From Cystobasidium ongulense (taxonomy: Eukaryota > Basidiomycota > Cystobasidiomycetes > Cystobasidiales > Cystobasidiaceae), in NCBI GenBank assembly GCA_022835595.1, contig BQUP01000009.1:558001-622000 (forward strand): a stretch of 64,000 nt of DNA, in the 5' to 3' direction. Numbering within the stretch: the stretch's first letter is position 1; every line of letters starts with the position of its first letter. The position numbers and the translations under genes are program-made. Positions 57,513 through 64,000 of this stretch are shown one piece after another. The notes under the pieces are model-generated. The model worked only from the letters and a program-made list of their open reading frames with translations. It was not told the origin of the DNA and did not search any database.

Positions 57513-59567
57513 CTAGATTGGCGGAAAGCGATAAAGAGTCTCCAATAATTCATCGAGAAGATTAAGGGTATAGTCGCTGTAGCGACGTTCCAAAACACGT
57601 TGCAGATAAGCTGCAATATCCTCAATAAAATCGTCCATTTTTTCTGCAGTGTCTGGCCACTTCCGTTGAGCAGCGTTGAGGATGGCTATTGCAACTTCTT
57701 CAAGCTCCGAACGTCGCTCACCTTGATTTCCTTGCCGAGGCCGGTATTTGTCGTGTTGCTGACGTTGATGTTGAGACTGACTGTAGTCATGTGGGTCGTG
57801 CTGTTGCTGTCTATCGTGCTTTTCTGGTAATTCCTGATTTTGACGGATTTTTGATAAAAGCACCAAGGCTCTTTCCTTCACAGCTCTTGGTTCTATGATC
57901 TGTTGACTTGCCTCTTCAATAGCTCTCTCAGCTCTGTTGCTGGATTGTACTTCTGAAAAATTAGTTGAATGGTCTGATTTGCTCCTGACTCGGCTTGGAC
58001 CAGCGCCTGCAAAGACAATGAAGTCAGCATACTCAAGGGCCCGACCGCTGGTGCTCAGCAGCGTCGAGCAGCATTGCGCACCATTGGAGTCCAGAGGAGC
58101 ATTCCGTGAATTCTGCTCAAGGCTAGCATTGATACCTTCAGCTATAACACTGTCTTCATGCATATTCTTGCCCGATCTAAAGCTCTCAGCGTCGTTCGGT
58201 CTGGCAGCACAGTACTTTCCTTTCTGTTCTGCTGTAAGAGGTTGTCGAGCTTCGGACGAGGGTGAAAGCCTGCCTTCGCTTTCTGGACTGTAAGATTCGC
58301 TGTGAGCTGCATGGGGCTGTCGAGCCTGTGACACTGTGACACTATTTTCTGCTGTGCCTTCCATGGGGAAACCTTGGAAGCGTGATTCGTTACAAAGGTG
58401 TCCATCCTCCGTCTTGGATGATCCGGCATTGTCTGCTGTTCGTCCGACACCCGGGGCTCTTGCACTGATGCTGACCCTCTCTTGCGGACCTTCGCGCTGA
58501 TTTTTCGGAGGATCGCGCCCGATGGCTTCTTCAATGCGTGGAAGATGCGCATCTACATGCTCTGAATCAGCAAATAAGGCGTGCTTATCATGTTTGGCCT
58601 TCCCCATTACACTGCCTGGTCTATGTTCTCCGAATTTTGCCGCCTGATGGCTACGGAAAGAAGGGCTGAGCCCTCCCAACATGTGTACACTTTCGGTCCA
58701 TGTGATGCTTTCGTCGTCCGCTTCATTCACAGAAGCACCTGCCAATGGACCGGAGCTATGTGAGCCGTCTTTTGGCTTGCCAGCTGTGTGTTCTGCTGAT
58801 TGAGTGCGCGGTTCGCTGAAAGGGCCTGCGTATTCTTTTCGCTCAGGAGCAAGGGTTGCTTTCAGTACTGTAGGCGCATTCCTTGCGTCTGCGCCTCTTC
58901 GTGGTTCGTGGCAGCCAGTATGACAGCACCCCAACGAAACATGGAGGCAGTTCTTGGCGCCAGATGATCTGAAGCGACTCCAAAAACTACTTTTCTGCTC
59001 AGTAATGAGCTTGAGTATAGCAGTGTCACGTTCAAGCTCAGCTTGAGCTTTCTGAGATGACATTCGCTCTTCTGATTTCAATCTTCGACTAGAAGCGCCT
59101 ATCTCAAGTTTCTTCACGCTCAGATTGAACTCCAACTTTTTTTTCTCGAGCCTGTATTGCATTCTCTCGAGATCAAGCTTGAATAGTATGGAATCTGTTG
59201 TGGCAGAAGGCATACTTGCTGCTTTCACTTGCGCGATTCTGAGCAATTCGATCTTTGCTTGGACGGCCAAGTCTGGTAATCTATAATAGTCGGCATCCTC
59301 TTTGAGATATTGCACCAAGAGTTCAAGTGGTAGGTTGTAGAATCTTGCTGTTTCTTCGCTGATCGGAAAAACATCACGTCCAGATAGGTATTCTTGCACG
59401 AAGGGAAAGCATTCGGGATGACGATCGACCCATAATTTTCGTGTTTCCCTTGTGTAAGTACCGTCCTCTAGCTTGATTTGGAAGAGATTACCTTCTACTT
59501 TGTAGATCTGCGAGACACTAAGAGCGAATTCTGCGGTACCGACAACTACTTTGAGAATGCCGGTCAT
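57513..59567 (-). CDS. T1/BTB-domain protein with coiled coil (paralogue A)
   Basis: An uninterrupted 684-codon frame. Residues about 3-100 form a potassium-channel-tetramerisation-like T1/BTB fold: LKVVVGTAEFALSVSQIYKV, KLWVDRHPECFPFVQEYLSG, DVFPISEE, then LVQYLKEDADYYRLPDL. A predicted coiled coil at about 130-195 (LEKKKLEFNLSVKKLEI) follows. A long disordered middle comes next, with a short Cys/His stretch (CLHVSLGCCHTGCH). A 70-residue C-terminal helical region (RRYSDYTLNLLDELLETLYR) ends the protein. T1 proteins oligomerise and some act as Cullin-3 adaptors, but the role here is unknown. The next minus-strand gene upstream (60298-60981) is a shorter paralogue. Confidence 0.78.
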   Translation of the reverse strand: MTGILKVVVGTAEFALSVSQIYKVEGNLFQIKLEDGTYTRETRKLWVDRHPECFPFVQEYLSGRDVFPISEETARFYNLPLELLVQYLKEDADYYRLPDLAVQAKIELLRIAQVKAASMPSATTDSILFKLDLERMQYRLEKKKLEFNLSVKKLEIGASSRRLKSEERMSSQKAQAELERDTAILKLITEQKSSFWSRFRSSGAKNCLHVSLGCCHTGCHEPRRGADARNAPTVLKATLAPERKEYAGPFSEPRTQSAEHTAGKPKDGSHSSGPLAGASVNEADDESITWTESVHMLGGLSPSFRSHQAAKFGEHRPGSVMGKAKHDKHALFADSEHVDAHLPRIEEAIGRDPPKNQREGPQERVSISARAPGVGRTADNAGSSKTEDGHLCNESRFQGFPMEGTAENSVTVSQARQPHAAHSESYSPESEGRLSPSSEARQPLTAEQKGKYCAARPNDAESFRSGKNMHEDSVIAEGINASLEQNSRNAPLDSNGAQCCSTLLSTSGRALEYADFIVFAGAGPSRVRSKSDHSTNFSEVQSSNRAERAIEEASQQIIEPRAVKERALVLLSKIRQNQELPEKHDRQQQHDPHDYSQSQHQRQQHDKYRPRQGNQGERRSELEEVAIAILNAAQRKWPDTAEKMDDFIEDIAAYLQRVLERRYSDYTLNLLDELLETLYRFPPI

Positions 59568-60297
59568 CTTGGTATTTCAAGGTAAATGCTACGGTTTGTA
59601 ATTCTGAGTCACTTATGTTGTTGGAGGTGCTGAGTCTGCTCAAATCCGCACGTCAGAATTGTCGATAACTGGCAAAGTTCGCGTGACTTACTGTATTGGT
59701 AAATGTTCGATAACAGGAGCCTGCCTGCTTCGAAAGTGTGTTCTGCCTAGGGATAAGGATCTTCTGATGTGTGATGAAGAGAAGTAAGAGGGCTTGGAAG
59801 GGTGTCACCCTTTAATAGTGAGGCGACCAGTCAAAAATAGGACTTTTTGTTTGTCCGTAGAAGCATTTACTTTGCTTTCCAAAGTGTGGCTTTAATTTGT
59901 CCCGTTGCCAAAGGATGTCTAATTATGTCAGGGTTAGCGTTAAGTGACTGATACACGAGGGCGGTCAGCTTCTTGACAGCCGAGTACACAGCTTCGTAGA
60001 TCAGGTCTGGCAGGAGATGGGCTAAGCAACAGTATTGTTTATACGATGGCTGTTCGAAACGTCAAGCCAGAAGCCCTCCATATCAGAATCTACATGAGAC
60101 ATCTGTGGACAGGGCAAGAAGTCGCACGCCGGCGCTGTCATTTCCCTCAGCTTCTTTCAGTGTTTGGAAAGACCTGGCGTATCGCTCCAGCCTTTGGCAC
60201 GTCCCAAGCAGCCAGGCGTGAGCTGAAGGATCTCTTCAATACCAGCTTGAATGTTATTGAAAAGTTGGCCTTGATTGAGTGTATTCTATTGAAGGGA
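59568..60297. other. Intergenic region between the two T1/BTB genes
   Basis: A 730-bp region. An 84-codon plus-strand frame at 60046-60300 runs opposite the 3' flank of paralogue B and shows no domain. No duplicate remnant of a third copy was recognised. Confidence 0.45.
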
Positions 60298-60981
60298 TTA
60301 TAATGTCTGAGGTGTCAATATTCGTTTCTCCAAAGCTAGAAGCACGAGCTTTGGACTTACTGGTGCGCAAAGTGGCGATGCTGCCGGAGACAGGACGCTG
60401 GCTGTAATGTCAACATCCTTTATAGCTCGACCTCTTTCCGAAAGCATGCCAAGTCGCTTGAAATACTTTGTATATTCATGCTGTAGTTCCAGCACCTTGA
60501 TTTCGTGATCAAGCTTGTCCTTAACACTGGCTCTTTCAGCGTCGATTCTAAGTTTCTCTACTTCAGAATGTATCTTTGCTATTTCTAATGCAGTGTCCGT
60601 TTTTACTTTGCCAGATTTGATCTCTTCTGCTCGCAATCTAATGATTTCCTTCTTTGTCCGATCACCTAGATTAGGGAGGGAATAGAATATTGCATCGGAG
60701 CCGAGATAGCGTAAAAGTCTTTCTCTGTCCAGACCAGCTTTGGAACATTCTTCATTTGACACTGGGAAGATATCATACCCTGACAGATGATCGACGATGA
60801 GGTGGAAGCTGCCTGGGTGTCGGTCAACTTTGAGGATGTTATTGCTACCTGACACGCCGCCTGGTGGTTTGAGTAGGTAGGTCGTTTCGAATAGCTTGCC
60901 AGGTTCGAAAGTGATCTGCTCTCGGCTGAGGTTGAAAGCCTTGTCGCGGACGACGACCTGAAAAGGTACTTTGTAGCTCAT
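60298..60981 (-). CDS. T1/BTB-domain protein (paralogue B)
   Basis: A single exon of 227 residues from the ATG that begins MSYKVPFQVVVRDKAFNL. An in-frame ATG at 61023 would add 14 residues. The T1/BTB fold is visible as LKVDRHPGSFHLIVDHLSGY, DIFPVSNEE, then LLRYLGSDAIFYSLPNLGD. It aligns throughout with paralogue A (VDRHPxxFxxxxxxLSGxDxFPxSxEE). A coiled coil at about 120-180 (IHSEVEKLRIDAERASVKDK) follows, as in paralogue A, but the long disordered tail is absent. The two genes look like a tandem duplication that has since diverged. The function is unknown, and oligomerisation through T1 is likely. Confidence 0.75.
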   Translation of the reverse strand: MSYKVPFQVVVRDKAFNLSREQITFEPGKLFETTYLLKPPGGVSGSNNILKVDRHPGSFHLIVDHLSGYDIFPVSNEECSKAGLDRERLLRYLGSDAIFYSLPNLGDRTKKEIIRLRAEEIKSGKVKTDTALEIAKIHSEVEKLRIDAERASVKDKLDHEIKVLELQHEYTKYFKRLGMLSERGRAIKDVDITASVLSPAASPLCAPVSPKLVLLALEKRILTPQTL

Positions 60982-61264
60982 CGATGCGGAAGTACGGGGT
61001 AATAGTGAGTGTTGAATGGTCAAGAGACAAGATCAGAGCAGAGCAGAAGCCAGCACCTCTTGCTCCCAAGCGTCAACGTGGAACTAGCTGTAAGGTGTAC
61101 GGGAGGTGGCCTGTTGGACACGACGCCCGCCCTGTCTACGGCCGGCAGGTGCCAGTCCTCTACTTCCATAGGACACACACCACTTACAGGGCAGTGGGAC
61201 ATAAGCTACAAGAGCATGAATTGCGCACGACCTCGAAGTCCAAGGGTCGTTCCAATATTATATA

Positions 61265-61636
61265 TCATCGCCAGCCGCGGTGTAATGGGGCGACTACACC
61301 ACACGCTTGTCCAAAAGACAGACCGCCGCAGCCGGCGACTTGCTTGACCAGTGACAGTCGTATCTCGTATGTTTGTGCAACTTCCTCTACGTGAGTGTAT
61401 TCTTCTTCCTGAACGATGTATCCTCGAGGGTGATCGACCATGATGGAGGAATAGATGGCGTAGCGATGCCTGCGGTGCTCGTTATGCAGTCCAAGCACTG
61501 CTGCGGTCTCCAGGCTATCATTCAATCTTGCCTGTGCTTCTAGACCTCGTCTTGCTGTCGGCGCTGCTGGTCGGTCCTGAAAAGAGCCACCCACCTTGAA
61601 GCCATTCTGAAAGACTTGCTCGTTGATCTGCACCAT
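61265..61636 (-). CDS. Hypothetical protein divergent from the Pol I gene
   Basis: A 123-residue frame from ATG 61636 (MVQINEQVFQNGFKVGGSFQ, then ETAAVLGLHNEHRRHRYAIY). It has balanced amino-acid use and an ordered-looking middle, but I recognise no family. It starts 117 bp from the opposing Pol I start, so both would share a very short promoter. It could be a real small gene or a chance frame, and I see no splice sites that would extend it. Confidence 0.35.
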   Translation of the reverse strand: MVQINEQVFQNGFKVGGSFQDRPAAPTARRGLEAQARLNDSLETAAVLGLHNEHRRHRYAIYSSIMVDHPRGYIVQEEEYTHVEEVAQTYEIRLSLVKQVAGCGGLSFGQACGVVAPLHRGWR

Positions 61637-61753
61637 TCGAAATTTCACAAAACCCAGCCATCAAGCAGGCGCAGAGGACGAGGCCGGTTGCTGAAGACTG
61701 CACCGCACGCAGCTTGAGCTGAGCTTGCTTGCGTCGACGCTGCATCCGCCATC

Positions 61754-64000
61754 ATGGCCAACCCAGCGCACCCCGTGCCGACAGAGGTGACCAGCATATC
61801 CTTCGGCTTCCTCACCTCGGAGCAGGTCAGGCGCATCTCTGTCAAGCAGATCACCAACCCAACTCTCTTCGACGCGCTCAACAACCCCACCCCTGGAGGC
61901 CTCTACGACCCTGCTCTGGGTCCCACCTCTCGAGGCGACATGTTAGCATTTTCAACCACCGTGATCGGGCGCATTAATGCAGAAAGCTGACTTGTTGCTG
62001 GTCGTGCCAATCCTGCAGCTGCACGACATGCAGACTCTCGTCGTTTGACTGTCCTGGTCACTTTGGCCATATTGGTCAGTCCCGTCCTGTTCTCCTGCTC
62101 GTTGCATTCCTACCAGCTGATCCAGTCAAAAACTTTCTGCTGGCAATAATCCGACCTCTTCACGTACACCGACCGCACGCCAACAGATCTCCCAGCGCCA
62201 GTCTTCCACCCTCTCTTCATCACTCAAGCCTACAACCTCCTCCGCGGATCATGTCAACACTGCCATCACTTCCTCCTCACCCCCGCCACAGTGGCACAGT
62301 ATGCTGCCCGGCTTATGCTGCTCGAGCGTGGACTAGCAGCACAATCAGACGAGGTCGCTTTGATGTATATGAAAACAGCAAAGCAGCTCGCAAGTCACAA
62401 ACGAGACAAGCTAGAAGAGCAGGGAGATGACACAGAGGCAGAATCCCTCATCCAATACAAAGGTCGCTTGTGGAAATACATCACCGCTGCCATTCGAAAG
62501 GAAAAGGATGCGAACAATGGTCACATGCCTACGAGAGATTCTTTCAAGGACCAGATATGCTTTGACAAGCGGAAAGCTTTAATTGCCGAATTCCTCAAGG
62601 CCGTCACATCGAAAAAGCGCTGTAATCAATGCGGAGCGTAGGTCGAGTTACAATACGGTACGATGCAAAATAGCCACACTGACTCAACCCTCCTTTCTAG
62701 CAATCATCATCGAATGCGCAAGGAAGGCCATACGAAGATCATGGCTTTCTCCCTAACGCACAAGCAGCAGTTGCAAGACGAAATGGCCGGAATCAGCCGT
62801 GAGAATATCTTACTTCGAATCTCGAGTTCAGCAAAGAAAGCTTTACAAGCGAAAGCAAAGTCACGTTCTCGAGACGCGGCTATAGGCAAACAAGGACGTC
62901 ACGACAGCGATGAAGAAAGCGAACAAGGCTACAATGTGGAGGAATTCGATTCAGACGCAGACAGCCAGGAGCCAGAAGGCCCCAATGGACGAGCTTCTAC
63001 ACCTGCTGACAGCGAGGATGATCATTCAGATAGCACAAGTGATACAAGCTTAGAAGATGAAGCTAAGGAAGACAATGCTTTAGAGCCTATGGAGCTAGAC
63101 GACGAAGAACAAGCTAGCCTCGAAGCCGATACTGCAGGAATTACTACAATGTCCGGAGAATCTGAAGCAGAAAAGAAAGCTGCCGCTCTGAAAGCCGGCT
63201 CAACGAAGCAAACAGAGCGAATCATGACAGCTCAAGAATGTCGCGAACATATTCGAAGGCTATTCGTCAACGAGAGCGAGATTTGCCAGCTAGTGTATGG
63301 ATCACACGGCCCTCTTCCTACGCGTGCTAGACTCGATGCAGAGAGAGGTGCATCGAAGGATATTCCTTCTCCTGTCTCTGGCGATATGTTCTTCTTGGAT
63401 GTTGTCACTGTTCCACCTTCAAGGTTTAGACCACCTGCTAGTATGGGAGATATGACATTTGAGAGCCCTCAAAACGAGCTTTTGTCCAACGTGGTGAGTG
63501 AAGCGGTACTTGTCACTATCTCATCAATGTCTGACCTGCCTGTCTTTCATAGCTTAAAGGAGTCATTACTATCCGGGATCGCAATGAAGCTCTACGGGAG
63601 GGACGCATCAAAAAGCCAATCGAAAATGGTATTGCTCCACCTGTGGTCGACACTGTCCAGCTATACGGTCGCCTCATCGAAGCAGTCATCAATCTCCAAA
63701 TTGCTGTCAACTCCTTCATGGATTCTACCAAAAATCCAGTCCAGCTCAGAGGTGGCAAGGAGCCGCCAATGGGAATTAAACAAGTCCTAGAAAAGAAAGA
63801 AGGTCTTTTCAGAAAGAACATGATGGGAAAACGAGTCAATTACGCTGCGCGATCAGTCATTTCTCCTGATATCAATATTGAAACAAACGAAATTGGTGTT
63901 CCGCCTGTCTTCGCCAAGAAATTGACCTTCCCCGAACCTGTCACACCGCATAACTTCGCAAAACTCAGACAGCTTGTCATTAATGGTCCAAATGTCCATC
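61754..64000 (+). CDS. RPA190: RNA polymerase I largest subunit A190, 3'-truncated by window edge
   Basis: Catalytic subunit for rRNA transcription in the nucleolus. Exons 61754-61941, 62019-62074, 62187-62637, 62701-63493 and 63553-64000 continue past the window, with phases matching. The N-terminus [20 protein letters not shown] is typical of large subunits. The clamp zinc site is [18 protein letters not shown] with a second CQHCHHF. A further pair, KRCNQCGA, is followed by an acidic Pol I-specific insertion at about residues 305-400. The last exon holds [20 protein letters not shown] and [14 protein letters not shown], the conserved switch/lid region ahead of the active site. The active-site NADFDGDEMN motif lies beyond the window. 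Confidence 0.96.

Noticed and set aside
1-64000. A transposon, virus-like element, CRISPR array or metabolic gene cluster
   Set aside because: No transposase, reverse transcriptase, integrase, capsid or Cas-like frame, no long terminal repeats or regularly spaced repeats, and no set of neighbouring genes forming one pathway was seen.

Overview
This window looks like nuclear DNA of a fungus, most likely a basidiomycete. Evidence: split protein genes on both strands, mostly short GT-AG introns (about 50-100 nt) with CTGAC/TTGAC-type branch sites close to the acceptor, two tRNA genes (one with an intron), and fungal-type versions of verprolin, Nud1/Cdc11, Trs130/TRAPPC10, YTH and C2H2 proteins. 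I could not place it to species. No CRISPR array, virus-like element or recognisable transposon was seen.

Layout. 1-3265 (+): the 3' part of a trifunctional C1-tetrahydrofolate synthase. 3840-4384 (-): a small four-TM protein. 5054-7967 (-): a four-finger C2H2 regulator with a Q-rich tail and about 3 kb of apparently gene-free upstream DNA. 10963-13047 (+): an MCM-binding protein. 13311-15455 (+): an F-box-like protein. 15764-17532 (+): verprolin/WIP. 17810-23643 (-): a Nud1/Cdc11 spindle-pole scaffold, divergent from a YTH m6A reader at 24089-27878 (+). 28807-30293 (-): an uncharacterised 430-residue protein with TTTAGGG-type telomere-like tracts in one intron and just downstream. 30815-31888 (+): an eEF1A-lysine-methyltransferase-like gene. 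32698-32779 (-): tRNA-Leu(CAG). 33063-35191 (+): a secreted PNGase A-like amidase, almost abutting an R3H protein at 35233-36978 (-). 37769-39329 (-): an uncharacterised Cys/His-containing protein. 40325-41396 (+): a SUZ-domain protein. 42078-43365 (+): a second F-box-like protein. 43679-43761 (-): tRNA-Glu(CTC). 45093-46018 (+): a GFA/CENP-V-fold protein with a 9-nt microexon. 46336-50868 (-): TRAPPC10/Trs130. 51321-54013 (+): CWF19L1/Drn1. 54201-57224 (-): a 914-residue Lys/Ser-rich protein. 57513-59567 and 60298-60981 (-): a pair of T1/BTB paralogues. 61265-61636 (-): a weak hypothetical. 61754-64000 (+): the 5' part of RNA polymerase I subunit A190.

The genes do not form a pathway cluster. 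They are housekeeping genes (folate metabolism, DNA replication, actin, mitotic exit/septation, mRNA methylation reading, vesicle tethering, splicing and lariat turnover, rRNA transcription) mixed with lineage-specific F-box and BTB genes. Neighbours are tightly packed: convergent pairs end as little as 41 nt apart, and several divergent pairs share 100-450 nt promoters.

I found no convincing new multi-gene system. The most interesting signals are the telomere-like tracts around one unknown gene, 9- and 10-nt microexons, a hairpin inside an unusually long PNGase intron, a tandem duplication at the NUD1 stop codon, a long palindrome upstream of the C2H2 gene, and the diverging T1/BTB pair. Exon coordinates were worked out by hand from reading frame, splice consensus and remembered family alignments, and no search was run.
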